Source: Mastigocoleus sp. MO_188.B34 (GTDB lineage: Bacteria > Cyanobacteriota > Cyanobacteriia > Cyanobacteriales > Nostocaceae). From it: a DNA stretch of 64,000 nucleotides. The stretch is from assembly GCF_030065675.1 (NCBI RefSeq), contig NZ_JASJDK010000015.1:62001-126000 (forward strand), in the 5' to 3' direction. Position 1 is the stretch's first letter. Every line of letters begins with the position of its first letter. The notes under the pieces were generated by a model. That model saw only the letters and a list, made by a program, of their open reading frames with translations. It searched no databases and was not told the origin of the DNA. Below are positions 29,650 through 40,494 of the stretch, in pieces. Position numbers and translations under genes: made by a program.

Positions 29650-29709
29650 GATATGATTTGGTTTAAACAGAAGATAAAAAATAGATTATTCTCATAGTTC
29701 AAAAACTAC

Positions 29710-30489
29710 CTAGTCTCTCAATGCACCTATGATTAAAGTTAAATCATCATCGGTACGCTGGGTTATTTTATCCGAGCGTAAAAATTTGACTAGTTGTTCT
29801 TGAGCGACAGACTTATCTTGAGCATTGGCGACAAACTCAAATAATGGCATAAAAAAAGGTTTATGAGGTGCACCGACAGCCATGTTCATGGCTAACATTT
29901 CCAACCCATCTGTAATCATGCCAACATTTACTATCGGTTGACGCCAGATCTTCAACTGTGCAGTTTTTAACGCAGCTGGAGAGGTCAAAAATGTGGTTTC
30001 ATTTATATATTCACCGTTATCAGGGATGGTAAGCGCTAGTAAATTACCCCCTTCATCTTTTGCTACTGCTACACCATCACCCACCTGCGCCACAGCAACA
30101 AGTTCGGGCGTAGCAATCATAATAATCAAAGTAGTCGCCAAATCCATTGGCTGCTTCTCGCAAGCTACTGCTTCTTCCTCCACAGCTTTTGCTGCTGAAA
30201 GCATTGCTTCTGCCAAAACCGATCGCACTAGCGCATCATCAATCAGTGTTTCTTGAGTAATCTCCTTGTTTGAGATACTCTCGACTGCAGTTTCTACAGC
30301 AATCATTGCTCCAACTTTACCTTGGACTGCAGAACCAGCACCATCTGCCGCTGCTGCTACCAAGATATTATCTGGCAACAATTGCCAATGATGAGCATCT
30401 TGACACAACTGCTTGTTCTTTACGTGACTAGTACCACATACCGATGCAGCAACTACCCGCCAATTAAGTATTTGCTCCGAAATTTCCAT
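29710..30489 (-). CDS. PP2C-family protein phosphatase
   Basis: A 259-residue metal-dependent phosphatase. Motifs in order are CGTSHVKNKQLCQDAHHW, AAADGAGSAVQG (metal-binding Asp-Gly), VAQVGDGVAVA, GMITDGLEML and the terminal DDDLTLIIGA. The frame is open to a TTG at 30555, which would overlap the VWA gene. The ATG at 30489, directly before the conserved domain, is preferred. It should reverse the phosphorylation made by the kinase downstream, possibly on the VWA protein or the kinase itself. It lies between the kinase and VWA genes in the same orientation. Confidence 0.88.
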   Translation of the reverse strand: MEISEQILNWRVVAASVCGTSHVKNKQLCQDAHHWQLLPDNILVAAAADGAGSAVQGKVGAMIAVETAVESISNKEITQETLIDDALVRSVLAEAMLSAAKAVEEEAVACEKQPMDLATTLIIMIATPELVAVAQVGDGVAVAKDEGGNLLALTIPDNGEYINETTFLTSPAALKTAQLKIWRQPIVNVGMITDGLEMLAMNMAVGAPHKPFFMPLFEFVANAQDKSVAQEQLVKFLRSDKITQRTDDDLTLIIGALRD

Positions 30490-30539
30490 AAACAGTTTTC
30501 TAACAGTTGTGGGTGCATTCGGTCGTCGCGAACTTGATG

Positions 30540-31214
30540 TTATACCGAGTTCCAACCAATAGGTGGTAGTGCTACTTGCTCGTCTACCTTTGATTGGGAT
30601 ACCGTCGACATACTAGCTGAAAGCCACACAAACATCTCTACAAAATTTAAGCCCTCTAGTTTCAAAGGTGTACGTACAGAGATTTGGTTCAAACGCGTCA
30701 TGTTAGCATTTTCAACACCTACAGTGAAAAATGCCACGCGTTTATTTGCTTCATCCGCTTGCAAGCGACGCGACGCCTGCTCTACGATATCATCCATCTC
30801 ACCTTGGGGTTCCCCATCTGTGATCATAAAAACCCAAGGGCGATAGTAGGCAATACCATTAGAACGATATTGAGCTTTTCGTTCTTGAATTATATCCAAG
30901 GATTTATTAATCCCTGACCCCATAGTTGTAAGTCCTTGAGCGGTAAGTATGGGTGGGTTGAATTGATCGGCAGTCACAAAGTCTTGGACGACATTTACAT
31001 TACTATCAAAAGTTATGATAGCTACTTCGACCCTTCTGGACGCCAAAGAACTTTTAGTCAACTCATCTTTGAAACTGAGCAGACCTTGATTCAGAGCTTC
31101 GATAGGCATTCCCTGCATCGAACCAGATGTATCTAGTAACAAGACACAAGGACAACGTGGCTCTGGATTTTCAGCAAATTCAACTACTTCATCAAGTTTT
31201 AATGTGTCGAGCAT
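30540..31214 (-). CDS. TerY-like von Willebrand factor A domain protein
   Basis: A 224-residue protein made almost wholly of a VWA domain. The MIDAS metal site is DTSGSM (28-33), with GSGINKSL and MITDGEPQG later. TerY proteins are cytoplasmic VWA proteins that, with a PP2C phosphatase and a kinase, form the TerY-P triad linked by comparative genomics to stress and tellurite-resistance-related systems. It is the first gene of the three. The true partner or substrate is unknown. Confidence 0.88.
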   Translation of the reverse strand: MLDTLKLDEVVEFAENPEPRCPCVLLLDTSGSMQGMPIEALNQGLLSFKDELTKSSLASRRVEVAIITFDSNVNVVQDFVTADQFNPPILTAQGLTTMGSGINKSLDIIQERKAQYRSNGIAYYRPWVFMITDGEPQGEMDDIVEQASRRLQADEANKRVAFFTVGVENANMTRLNQISVRTPLKLEGLNFVEMFVWLSASMSTVSQSKVDEQVALPPIGWNSV

Positions 31215-31804
31215 AACTTTGTGCTGCTATATTAAACTCCAAAGCTTAATTTCCTTCAGATAAAAGTATATAATTTCAAAGCCCCAATCTGATGAAATCT
31301 TTTTGGTGCTTGTCCCTTATTAACTTACTTTTCATTAAAAAAAAATAATACTACAGGAATACCTCACACTTTAAAGAAATCTTAATGAAAATATGTTTGT
31401 ATAAAAGTGAATAGTACAGATAAATTTACTTTCTCTGATAGTGTATTCACGGTAATTTATACACAAATATAGAATACAATAGCCTCACAACTTAGTTCAT
31501 ACATGTATTTAAAGATTCTGTGTAGAAAAGACTGATTTTGCATGAACTAATTAACTGGAATTCATATAGCCAGATTGAGTACTACAGAAATATAATTTTA
31601 AGTATTTACATTTAAAAAAAATTGAAAATTAACAAAGTTAGTAGTGGGAACGAGCCGTTAAAAAGATAATCGGATATAACTTTTATTGTGGGTGCGTTTG
31701 TGGATAGTGTGTTTATTTGTGATGTTTGGAAACGCAAAGTCCTGTTTCGTAGCTATGTATATTTTTTGGCTTTTTTTGTAGTTATAATCATAACCTTTAA
31801 GTAG
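31215..31804. other. Divergent intergenic region (VWA gene / PATAN regulator)
   Basis: These 590 bases lie between divergent genes. A TATAAT at 31783-31788 lies 16 bases before the ATG of the regulator and is a good -10 candidate, which would give a very short leader. No repeat or terminator was seen. Confidence 0.4.
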
Positions 31805-33184
31805 ATGAAAAATTTAGGTACATTTACGAAACTGCGTCCGCCGAGCTTGCTAAGACACCTAACGAATGCCTCTGAAAATGTTTGTTTGCAAGCATTCAGT
31901 CAATCAGTTACTTGGACGATTTATATCGAAAACGGGAAAATTATCTACGCAACTCATTCTGTAGAACCTTTTGATAGGTTGGAACGTCATCTGCGTCGTT
32001 TGAGTTATCAAGTTCCCACCTTAGATAATGAATTAAGAGCACAAGTTCGGCTGAAGTTCGAATCAGAGACCCACATTCCACCTTTAATTCATCCAGAATA
32101 TGAAGCCATTTCTTGGTTGGTAAGCGAAAAATATCTACAACCGAAACAAGCAGCTTTAATCATTCAAGAACTTGTTAAAGAAGTTATAGAGTCATTTCTT
32201 TTAATCAAAGAAGGTAAATATGAACTGACTCTTTTTGATGGTATAGTTCCAGTTTTAAGTAAGCTGAGTATAGATAAGTTGCTTGTCTATTCACACGAGA
32301 GATTACAGCATTGGCGGTCCTTTGCTCCCCAAATTACATCTCCCTTTCAACGCCCCTATTTATTTATGAAGGCTGATGGCAATCATGGAAATTTACCAGG
32401 AATTCAACAGAAATTAGCTAACTGGATGAAAGGGTTTAGCTTGCGACATCTTGCAGTAATTATGAACCAAGATGAAGTACAGTTAACCCACAGTTTGTAT
32501 CCCTACATTCTTAATGGTTCAATTTTATTACACGAACCAGATCCTCCTTTTGATAATTTACCAAAAACTTTTGATGAAAGATTAAAAGCACAAATTTATC
32601 ATCATCAATTGAATAAGTATCAAGTTGTCAATATAAAGGAATTACAAAATAAAGTAACTCCCATTAATAATGTAATTTTACCTATTACTAATTTAGTTAC
32701 CAATGAAGAAGAAGTTCAACCTTCTCCTTCAAAAGAAGAAAATATTAAATATTCTACTACAGTAACTAAACCAAGCAATAGTTCTCGAAAAGGCAAGCAC
32801 GCAAAAAATACTGGTAAAAAGAATTATACTATCGTTTCGGTAGATGACAGTCCCACATTTCTCAAAGAAATTAGTCGTTTCTTGGAAGATGAAAATTTCT
32901 CTGTGATTACGATTAATGACCCAGTTAAAGCTGTGATGTTGATCATTCGCTACAAACCAGACTTGATTCTTTTAGATTTGCACATGGAAGGAATTGATGG
33001 GTATGAACTATGCCGAATTATTCGTAATAATTCCATGTTTAAGAAAACTCCCATTATTATGGTTACTGGTAGTAAGGGAATTGTTGACAAAGTCAAAGCA
33101 AGACTTGTAGGTGCATCTGGATATCTAACCAAGCCCTTCACTCGAGCCGATTTATTAAAAATGGTATTCATGCATTTGACTTGA
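31805..33184 (+). CDS. PATAN-domain response regulator (PatA/PixG type)
   Basis: A 459-residue regulator. The N-terminal part (about 10-150, with TWTIYIENGKIIYATHSVEP) matches the PATAN domain. A less conserved helical middle follows, then a Ser/Lys-rich linker (about 305-335) and a C-terminal receiver domain (about 337-458) with VDDSP, LLDLHMEG (phosphoacceptor Asp) and the conserved Lys in LTKPF. Proteins of this form include Anabaena PatA, needed for heterocyst pattern, and Synechocystis PixG of phototaxis. A single-receiver gene follows, as with PixG-PixH, but no chemotaxis receptor or CheA gene is nearby. The ATG has no strong Shine-Dalgarno site. Confidence 0.88.
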   Translation: MKNLGTFTKLRPPSLLRHLTNASENVCLQAFSQSVTWTIYIENGKIIYATHSVEPFDRLERHLRRLSYQVPTLDNELRAQVRLKFESETHIPPLIHPEYEAISWLVSEKYLQPKQAALIIQELVKEVIESFLLIKEGKYELTLFDGIVPVLSKLSIDKLLVYSHERLQHWRSFAPQITSPFQRPYLFMKADGNHGNLPGIQQKLANWMKGFSLRHLAVIMNQDEVQLTHSLYPYILNGSILLHEPDPPFDNLPKTFDERLKAQIYHHQLNKYQVVNIKELQNKVTPINNVILPITNLVTNEEEVQPSPSKEENIKYSTTVTKPSNSSRKGKHAKNTGKKNYTIVSVDDSPTFLKEISRFLEDENFSVITINDPVKAVMLIIRYKPDLILLDLHMEGIDGYELCRIIRNNSMFKKTPIIMVTGSKGIVDKVKARLVGASGYLTKPFTRADLLKMVFMHLT

Positions 33185-33360
33185 TGATTTTTGGGCTTGA
33201 TTATTTCATGATTAATGCTTAATTTTAATGATAAGTTGAGAAATATATATTACTAAAGATGAATACTAATAAGTATTTATTCTTGGGTGAACATGTAAGT
33301 TCATCAACATTATTGATGTCCAAAAATTATCCATTTTAATGATTTGTTGGGGGTACTTGT

Positions 33361-33765
33361 ATGGCTACAGTTTTAGTTGTCGATGATACTCCATCGCAGT
33401 TGGAGTTGATGAATGTTTATTTACAAGATGGTGGTTATCATGTTATTACTGCTAGCGATGCAAAAGATGCATTGTTCAAAGCAGAAAATTATCAACCGGA
33501 TATTATCCTAACTGATGTTGTAATGCCCGGAATGAGCGGCTTTGAATTTTGTCGCCAATTAAAAAGAAACCCAGTCACCCAAAATTTACCAATCGTCATT
33601 TGCAGTTCCAAAAACAAACAAATAGATAAAATTTGGGGAATGAGACAGGGCGCAGATATCTACTTAACTAAACCCTTCAGCAAACAAGAATTAATTCAGG
33701 CATTAAAATCGGTTTTAGATTCTCCAATGCCAATAGTTAGTCATACGCGAACAACTGTCTCCTAA
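33361..33765 (+). CDS. CheY/PilH-like single-domain response regulator
   Basis: A 134-residue stand-alone receiver domain with the acidic pair D8-D9, phosphoacceptor D52 in LTDVVMPGMSG, a Ser in place of Thr in the switch strand (IVICSSKN) and Lys104 in LTKPFS. It resembles PixH/PilH, which interact with type IV pilus or phototaxis kinases. GGGGG lies 8 bases before the ATG. It is 176 bases downstream of the PATAN regulator and probably shares its pathway. Confidence 0.9.
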   Translation: MATVLVVDDTPSQLELMNVYLQDGGYHVITASDAKDALFKAENYQPDIILTDVVMPGMSGFEFCRQLKRNPVTQNLPIVICSSKNKQIDKIWGMRQGADIYLTKPFSKQELIQALKSVLDSPMPIVSHTRTTVS

Positions 33766-33869
33766 AAATAGCAAGGAACAAATGACCAGTGACAAATAAC
33801 CAATGAGTAGTGAATTCTGCATACAATTAGAGGAATCATTAAAATTTTTAGAACGAGCCAGCAAATTTT

Positions 33870-36308
33870 ATGCGTATTTCTCTCAATTGGCTGCGGGAAC
33901 TGGTAGAGTTAAAGCTTGACCCAGAAGAATTAGCTGAAACTCTGACAATGGCAGGGTTTGAAGTCGAAGATATTGAAGATCGTCGGACTTGGGCTGATGG
34001 TGTAGTAGTAGGAAAAGTTATAGAACGAGAACCCCATCCAAACGCAGACAAGTTGAGTGTTTGTCAAGTTGATGTTGGTGTTGGTGAAAGTTTAAATATT
34101 GTTTGCGGTGCTCCCAACGTATGCTCAGATATATACGTACCAGTTGCAACTGTGGGTTGTTACTTACCCAATATAGATTTAAAAATTAAACCTGCTAAAT
34201 TACGCGGGGTTAAGTCTTACGGGATGATTTGTTCCTTGAAGGAACTTGGTTTACCTGCAGATATAGACGGAATTCATATTTTTACTGGGGAAGATTTGCA
34301 ATTAGGTAGTGATGTTCGTCCCCTCTTGGGTTTAGATGATGTTGTCTTGGATGTAACTACTACAGCAAATCGAGCTGATGCTTTAAGTATGGTTGGTGTG
34401 GCTAGGGAAGTTGCTGCATTGACTGGCGGAAAACTCAGTTTACCCCTACCTGGAAAAGTTGCTTTTTCTCAAGATATAAGCACTTTGGACGTTAATGTTG
34501 AGGATAAAAAAGCTTGTCCGGCATATTTTGGTACGATCATTGAAAATGTCAAAATATCATCATCTCCTGATTGGTTGCAACAGTGCTTGCGTTCAGCTGG
34601 AGTGCGACCGATTAATAATGTCGTGGATATCACTAATTATGTAATGTTGGAATGGGGACAGCCGTTACATGCTTTCGACCGAGAACGCTTGCAGGTTGTA
34701 GCTGGTGGAAAGCAAAATATTACTATTGGCGTACGTTTTGCTAATGCAGGGGAAGAAATCAAAACTTTAGATGGTCAAACGCGTAAACTTTCTACCCAAA
34801 ACTTATTAATTACTGCCGGCGATCAACCTGTTGTGATCGCGGGTGTTATGGGTGGAGAGGAAACAGAAGTTCATGAAGGTACGCAAAATTTAGTTTTAGA
34901 AGCTGCATTATTTGATAATGTTCCGATTCGTCGTTCCTCCCGCAGTGTTGGTTTGCGCAGCGAGTCTTCTGGTCGTTACGAACGGGGAGTAAATCGTGCA
35001 GAATTGGAAATCGCTTGCAATCGAGCTTTATTGTTATTGCAAGAGTTAACTGGTGGAAATATTGTTTACCAAGCTGTTTCTGACAGTCGCCCAGATCCTT
35101 CTAGTTGGTCTCGTTCCATTGAATTACGTTTGGAACGGGTAAATCAAATTTTAGGACCAACCAACTCCCAAGAGGAAAATACAGAAGTAACTAGCGAAGA
35201 TGTAGAAAGAATTCTTACCACATTGGGTTGCAAATTAACTTTAGAAGATGAAGGACGATGGATGGTTTCCGTTCCTTCCTATCGTTATCGAGATTTGGAG
35301 CGAGAAATCGATTTAATTGAAGAGATTGCTCGTCTATATGGTTACGATAACTTCTGCGATACCCTACCAGAGGAATCAGAAGCTGGTTATTTACCATTAG
35401 ACCAAGAATTAAAACGCTGCTTGCGCGCAGCATTCCGTGCTGAAGGATTGACGGAATTAATGCACTATTCTTTGGTCAAGCCAGGGGAATCAAGACAAAT
35501 AGTACTAGCCAATCCCCTGCTTTCAGAATATTCGGCATTGCGAACCGATTTAATTTTTGGGTTAGTTAATGCTTATAAGTACAATCTAGAACAAGGAAAC
35601 GGCGATCTCAACGGTTTTGAAATTGGGAGCTTGTTCTACGAAACAGAAGATGGCTTAAAAGAAGAAGAAGCAATCGCTGGAATAATGGGTGGCGATACTA
35701 CTTCCAGTAGATGGACTAGAAGCGATCGCAGAGAACCCATGACTTGGTACGAAGCTAAAGGAGTTTTAGAAAGCGTCTTTGACAAAATGGGTTTGCAGGT
35801 TGAATATCAACCTGATTGTAGCGATGGTCGTTTTCATCCAGGTCGTACAGCTTCCCTGTGGTTGGGTGGTAACAAGCTGGGTATTTTTGGACAACTGCAT
35901 CCCCAATTTAGACAAGAACGCAGCTTACCAGATGAGATCTATGTTTTTCAGATGGATCTGGAAGTACTCTTGGATGCTCTTGACTCCGATGAAATTCTGA
36001 TTCCACAATTCCAAAATTATTCCAATTATCCCACTTCCGATCGCGATTTAGCTTTCTATGCACCTGTGAATATCAGAGTTGCTGAAATCGAAAAAGCAGT
36101 TACTAAAGCAGGTAAAGGTTTACTTAGTTCCGTAGAATTATTTGACGAATATCGTGGGGAAAATGTCCCCACAGGACAACGCAGTCTAGCATTTCGCTTG
36201 ATTTATCGCGCAGAGAATCGAACTTTAACTGATACAGAAGTTGAACCAGTACATCAAAAAGTTCGCGATACTTTAGTTGAGAAGTTTGGTGTCGAACTGA
36301 GAAGTTAA
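33870..36308 (+). CDS. pheT: Phenylalanine-tRNA ligase beta subunit
   Basis: A full-length 812-residue PheRS beta chain, which with PheS charges tRNA-Phe. In order are the N-terminal [14 protein letters not shown], the tRNA-binding OB domain (about 40-150), the B3/B4 editing domain, B5 with [24 protein letters not shown], the catalytic-like core and the C-terminal FDX-ACB anticodon-binding domain ([13 protein letters not shown] onward). pheS is not adjacent, as is usual in cyanobacteria. The stop codon runs directly into an STRR array. Confidence 0.97.
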   Translation: MRISLNWLRELVELKLDPEELAETLTMAGFEVEDIEDRRTWADGVVVGKVIEREPHPNADKLSVCQVDVGVGESLNIVCGAPNVCSDIYVPVATVGCYLPNIDLKIKPAKLRGVKSYGMICSLKELGLPADIDGIHIFTGEDLQLGSDVRPLLGLDDVVLDVTTTANRADALSMVGVAREVAALTGGKLSLPLPGKVAFSQDISTLDVNVEDKKACPAYFGTIIENVKISSSPDWLQQCLRSAGVRPINNVVDITNYVMLEWGQPLHAFDRERLQVVAGGKQNITIGVRFANAGEEIKTLDGQTRKLSTQNLLITAGDQPVVIAGVMGGEETEVHEGTQNLVLEAALFDNVPIRRSSRSVGLRSESSGRYERGVNRAELEIACNRALLLLQELTGGNIVYQAVSDSRPDPSSWSRSIELRLERVNQILGPTNSQEENTEVTSEDVERILTTLGCKLTLEDEGRWMVSVPSYRYRDLEREIDLIEEIARLYGYDNFCDTLPEESEAGYLPLDQELKRCLRAAFRAEGLTELMHYSLVKPGESRQIVLANPLLSEYSALRTDLIFGLVNAYKYNLEQGNGDLNGFEIGSLFYETEDGLKEEEAIAGIMGGDTTSSRWTRSDRREPMTWYEAKGVLESVFDKMGLQVEYQPDCSDGRFHPGRTASLWLGGNKLGIFGQLHPQFRQERSLPDEIYVFQMDLEVLLDALDSDEILIPQFQNYSNYPTSDRDLAFYAPVNIRVAEIEKAVTKAGKGLLSSVELFDEYRGENVPTGQRSLAFRLIYRAENRTLTDTEVEPVHQKVRDTLVEKFGVELRS

Positions 36309-36338
36309 CAGTTATCAGTTATCAGTTATCAGTTATAA
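36306..36338 (+). repeat. STRR heptad array (CAGTTAT)n after pheT
   Basis: About four copies of CAGTTAT follow immediately after, and partly overlap, the pheT stop codon. An inverted array lies at 36449-36487. Together they could fold into a long hairpin between pheT and the YciI gene. Confidence 0.8.
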
Positions 36339-36448
36339 GCTTTTGTCGCACCTTTTTCGACTGAAATTTATTTACACCTCGTCTAGGGAACCATTACTAG
36401 CTTATAGTTCCAGAAGAAGTAGAGTTTTTTGGATAACAACCAACGATA

Positions 36449-36487
36449 GCTGATAATTGATAACTGATAACTGATAACTGATAACTG
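36449..36487 (+). repeat. STRR heptad array (TGATAAC)n before the YciI gene
   Basis: Four to five copies of TGATAAC, the reverse complement register of the array after pheT, end 9 bases before the next ATG. This heptad type is common in heterocystous cyanobacteria. Confidence 0.8.
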
Positions 36488-36496
36488 AAAAAAGCC

Positions 36497-36766
36497 ATGG
36501 CTAAATACATCATGTGGGGAAGCTACTGCGAAAATGTTCTGGAAAAACGTGCTCCCTATCGTCAAGCACATTTAGATGGACTTGCAAAACAAAAAGCAGA
36601 AGGAGTATTAATTACCCTTGGTCCCACAAAGGATACGACTCAAGTTTTTGGAATTTATGAAGCCGAAAATGAAGGGACTGTGCGTCAATTAGTGGAAAAC
36701 GATCCGTATTGGAAAAACGGTATTTGGACTGAGTACACTGTCAAAGAATGGATTCAGGCTTTTTGA
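36497..36766 (+). CDS. YciI-like protein
   Basis: An 89-residue ferredoxin-like fold protein of the YciI family. It shows the family layout: KYIMWGSYCENVLEKRAPYR with the conserved Arg/His region RQAHLDGL, the GPTKDTTQVFGIYEAEN strand region and the terminal ENDPYWKNGIWTEYTVKEW. The function of most YciI proteins is unknown; some may be small enzymes. It starts 9 bases after the STRR array. Confidence 0.88.
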   Translation: MAKYIMWGSYCENVLEKRAPYRQAHLDGLAKQKAEGVLITLGPTKDTTQVFGIYEAENEGTVRQLVENDPYWKNGIWTEYTVKEWIQAF

Positions 36767-37066
36767 AGCATTACTGGCTGTATCCTCCGGATGTTCGCTC
36801 TATCTTCAGGACACAGCTTGAAAATTACAATGGATATTTTCAAAGGGCACATTAAAAGGGTACCTTCAAATTTTACCAAGAAATTTTGCCAAGATTAAAT
36901 AACAATAAGCCCACAGCAAAACCCTGCATTTTAACTGTTGATCACAAGTCAAATGCAGGGTATAAACCCATATTCCTTGCAAATCCTTAATAAATATCTA
37001 CGAATTGAGTATTGTTCAGATTTCAATATGAGTGGAAGGTATTTGATTGCCAAGTGGATAGATTCT

Positions 37067-37255
37067 CTAATCTTTTAATGCCTTTTTAAAATTCTTCCGA
37101 TAAGATTTATTTGCCACAAATAAAATAGGCCAAAGCAATGATAAAAAAAGGCGATTTGTCTCAGGAGAAAAATTTGTATTTCTAAATCCTTTCCAGAATT
37201 TTCTCGCACCAACAAAATAACCAATGATTAATAATATAGCAATAATTTGGCTCAT
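37067..37255 (-). CDS. Small membrane protein, unknown function
   Basis: A 62-residue protein with one clear helix at the N-terminus (IIAILLIIGYFVG) and a second hydrophobic stretch (LFLSLLWPILFVA), ending in a basic tail. GGAG is well placed 8 bases before the ATG, and no overlapping gene competes. I do not recognise a named family. Confidence 0.6.
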   Translation of the reverse strand: MSQIIAILLIIGYFVGARKFWKGFRNTNFSPETNRLFLSLLWPILFVANKSYRKNFKKALKD

Positions 37256-37896
37256 AAAATCAACTCCCTGAATAGTTAAATCTTTTAATACCGAATTGAC
37301 TTAACTGTATTGAACATTTAAGAAAAAAGCCAGGCAAATAACATTTTCTCAGTATTTGGGATATTTATTGGCAAAATGAAAGGATATTTTATAGTTTTAC
37401 TTTTACTTTCAGTGATGTGCTGGTCATAGTGATATTTACTAAGACAGTGAAATATATGGGAAAGCATGAAACAGAGACAATTAGTTAATTATTCGCCAAA
37501 AAATATTTAGTCCTTGAATCCTGTTCTTTTAACCTATTGATCGGAAAATTTATTCCAAAATAATATCAAATTTCCAGCTAAGGCTCGGTACATTATTCAT
37601 CAATATCTCGATTCCTGATTATTTTTTTCACACTCTTGATTCATTAATCGTATCCGAAACTATTCTGAAAAAGAAACTTAAATCTCAAAGATTTATAAGC
37701 CACGATTGCTTTATCGAGTTGGTTTTTTATCAAGAAACAAGTTACGGTAGCGGACATGTCCAGCAAATTTTTTGAGTAATGAATGTTGTTTAAGTGTTTC
37801 AAATAACCTCATTCATAGGACACTAAATATATAGGGATACAAATATCCTATAGTTCAAATGGCATCGAATGGTGCAAACTGTTACATGGAGGATTT
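37256..37896. other. Divergent intergenic region upstream of the nucleotidyltransferase fusion
   Basis: These 641 bases contain no gene. They should carry promoters for the small membrane protein and the nucleotidyltransferase. No distinct operator was recognised. Confidence 0.35.
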
Positions 37897-40428
37897 ATGC
37901 GTGCAGTACTGATGGCAGGCGGTTCTGGAACACGACTGCGTCCATTAACTTGCGATCTGCCCAAACCTATGGTGCCCATTCTCAACCGACCAATCGCCGA
38001 ACATATCATCAATCTTCTCAAAAGGCACAATATTACAGAAATTGTTGCAACATTACATTATCTGCCCGACTCGATGAGAGATTATTTTCAAGATGGCAGT
38101 GATTTCGGCGTACAAATTACCTATGCGGTAGAGGAAGACCAACCTTTGGGTACGGCAGGGTGCGTCAAAAATATTGCCGAGCTTCTCGACGATACTTTTT
38201 TGGTTATTAGTGGCGACAGTATCACAGATTTTGACCTCCAAGCAGCAATTGATTTTCATCGGTCGAAAAAGTCAAAAGCTACATTGATTTTGACCCGTGT
38301 TCCTAACCCAATCGAGTTTGGAGTGGTTATTACTGACGAAGAAGGTCGGATTAATCGCTTTTTAGAAAAACCTTCTACTAGTGAAATTTTCTCTGACACT
38401 GTCAATACAGGAACATATATCCTTGAACCAGAGGTTTTAGAATATTTACCTGTTAACCAAGAATGTGATTTCTCCAAAGAATTATTTCCCTTACTGCTGG
38501 AGAAAGGAGAGCCAATGTATGGCTACGTTGCCCAAGGGTATTGGTGTGATGTCGGTCATTTGGAAGCATATCGTGAGGCACAATACGATATCTTAGCGGG
38601 TAAAGTAGAAGCTGATTTTGCCTATAAAAAAGATGAATCTTCTGACTTATGGATCGGTCAGAATACTTTTATCGATCCTAGTGCTGAAATAGAAGCGCCA
38701 GCAATCATTGGCGATAATTGTCGAATTGGTGCCAGAGTTCACATCGAAGCGGGAACGGTAATTGGCGATAATGTAACCATTGGTGCCGATGCCAATCTCA
38801 AACGCCCGGTTGTTTGGAATGGGGCAATTATTGGTGAAGAAGCTCAGTTGTCAGCTTGTGTAATTTCCCGTGGTACCCGTGTAGACAGACGCGCTCGCGT
38901 TCTTGAAGGTGCAGTTGTCGGTTCCCTGTCAACCGTAGGAGAAGAAGCGCAAATCAGTCCTTCTGTAAGGGTATGGCCCAGTAAGAAAATTGAATCTGGA
39001 GCAATTCTAAATATCAATTTAATTTGGGGTAATACGGCCCAAAGAAATCTGTTTGGACAACGAGGGGTGCAAGGTTTAGCCAATATTGATATTACTCCCG
39101 AATTTGCAGTTAAATTGGGAGCCGCTTTTGGTTCTACTTTAAAACCTGGTTCTCAGGTAACAGTTTCCCGTGACCAACGTAATATTTCACGAATGGTAAC
39201 GCGATCTTTAATCGCTGGCTTGATGTCAGTAGGTGTAAATATTCAAAACCTAGATGCTGCGGCTATACCGATCGCCAGAACCGTCATACCAATGATAGAT
39301 GTTGCTGGTGGTATTCACGTTCGCGTTCATCCCCATCGCCCCGACTATATTCTGATTGAGTTTATGGATGCAAAGGGAATTAATATTCCCAAATCCAAAG
39401 AAAAGAAAATTGAAGGAGCTTACTTCAAAGAGGATATGCGGCGATCGCAAATTCATGAGATAGGTAATGTGTCCTATCCCAGCCAAGTTATAGATCGCTA
39501 CTGTAACGCCTTTGAAAATCTGTTGCATGTTGATACCCTTCGCAATAGTCGGTCGAAGGTGGTTATTGATTATGTATACGCAGTATCTGGTGCTGTTCTG
39601 CCACAAATGCTAAATAAGTTTGGTGCAGATGCAGTTGTACTAAATGCTAGTTTAAATACAACTGCTATCTCAGGCGATGAGCGGGAAGCACTACTAACTC
39701 AGTTGGGTCACGTAGTGGAAGCACTAAAAGCAAATTTTGGCGTTCAGGTATCTGCCAATGGGGAGCAGCTGATTCTAGTAGATGAGTCAGGTATGCCGAT
39801 TCGTGGTGAAATGCTGACAGCATTAATGGTTGACATGGTGTTTACAGCTAATCCTCGAGGAAGCGTGGTTGTACCAGTTCATGCCTCCTCTGCTGTGGAA
39901 CAAATAGCCCGTCGCCATGATGGTAAAGTCATTCGCACCAAGGCAAACCCCACAGCTTTGATGGAAGCAACACAGAAAAATCCCAATGTAGTTTTAGGTG
40001 GTAGCGGTGATACAGGCTTCATTTTTCCTGACTTACATCCGGGATTTGATGCTATGTATTGCATTGCCAAGTTGGTTGAAATGCTGACAATTCAAGAAAG
40101 ATCTTTAGTATCAGTACGAGCAGAGTTACCTCGCTTGATGCACAAAAACTACACCATTCGTTGTCCCTGGACTGCTAAAGGAGCATTAATGCGTTATTTA
40201 GTAGAAACTCATCCAGCCCAAAACCTTGAATTGATTGATGGAGTGAAGATTTGTCAACCCTACGAAGATAATTGGGTATTAGTTCTACCGGATGCTAGCG
40301 AGCCAATAGTACATTTGTATGTAAATGGCAATGATCGCGAATGGGCAGATGAAGCTCTAAGAGAATATCGCGCCCGCGTACAGGAATTTGTTGAGAAAGA
40401 AGAAGAACAAGTAACCACCGAAGTTTAG
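37897..40428 (+). CDS. Nucleotidyltransferase / left-handed beta-helix / phosphomannomutase-like fusion
   Basis: An 843-residue protein, usually annotated mannose-1-phosphate guanylyltransferase. Residues 1-235 form a sugar nucleotidyltransferase ([33 protein letters not shown]). Residues about 250-375 are hexapeptide beta-helix repeats ([17 protein letters not shown]). Residues about 385-830 match phosphoglucomutase/phosphomannomutase, but the key residues are gone. The active-serine loop (normally TASHNP) reads [10 protein letters not shown] with His478 at the Ser position, and the metal loop (normally DGDGDR) reads SANGEQL at 619-625. So the mutase half is probably inactive and may be structural or regulatory. 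GGAGG precedes the ATG by 5 bases. Whether the sugar is mannose or glucose cannot be told. Confidence 0.88.
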   Translation: MRAVLMAGGSGTRLRPLTCDLPKPMVPILNRPIAEHIINLLKRHNITEIVATLHYLPDSMRDYFQDGSDFGVQITYAVEEDQPLGTAGCVKNIAELLDDTFLVISGDSITDFDLQAAIDFHRSKKSKATLILTRVPNPIEFGVVITDEEGRINRFLEKPSTSEIFSDTVNTGTYILEPEVLEYLPVNQECDFSKELFPLLLEKGEPMYGYVAQGYWCDVGHLEAYREAQYDILAGKVEADFAYKKDESSDLWIGQNTFIDPSAEIEAPAIIGDNCRIGARVHIEAGTVIGDNVTIGADANLKRPVVWNGAIIGEEAQLSACVISRGTRVDRRARVLEGAVVGSLSTVGEEAQISPSVRVWPSKKIESGAILNINLIWGNTAQRNLFGQRGVQGLANIDITPEFAVKLGAAFGSTLKPGSQVTVSRDQRNISRMVTRSLIAGLMSVGVNIQNLDAAAIPIARTVIPMIDVAGGIHVRVHPHRPDYILIEFMDAKGINIPKSKEKKIEGAYFKEDMRRSQIHEIGNVSYPSQVIDRYCNAFENLLHVDTLRNSRSKVVIDYVYAVSGAVLPQMLNKFGADAVVLNASLNTTAISGDEREALLTQLGHVVEALKANFGVQVSANGEQLILVDESGMPIRGEMLTALMVDMVFTANPRGSVVVPVHASSAVEQIARRHDGKVIRTKANPTALMEATQKNPNVVLGGSGDTGFIFPDLHPGFDAMYCIAKLVEMLTIQERSLVSVRAELPRLMHKNYTIRCPWTAKGALMRYLVETHPAQNLELIDGVKICQPYEDNWVLVLPDASEPIVHLYVNGNDREWADEALREYRARVQEFVEKEEEQVTTEV

Positions 40429-40494
40429 AAACTAAACCTAGTTGGAAAACCAAGTGTAGTGCCTTGTTGCAATAATTACTATTGCCAATAATTT

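Noticed and set aside
31749-31788. NtcA-like GTA-N8-TAT before the PATAN regulator
   Set aside because: One mismatch and a 20-base spacing to the -10 make it weaker than expected for a real site.
36784-36792. TCCGGA near 36786
   Set aside because: No TATAAT-like -10 lies 17 bases away on either strand, and no gene start follows at a sensible distance.
39250-39606. Minus-strand frame of 118 codons
   Set aside because: It lies wholly within the nucleotidyltransferase fusion gene and has no recognisable domain.
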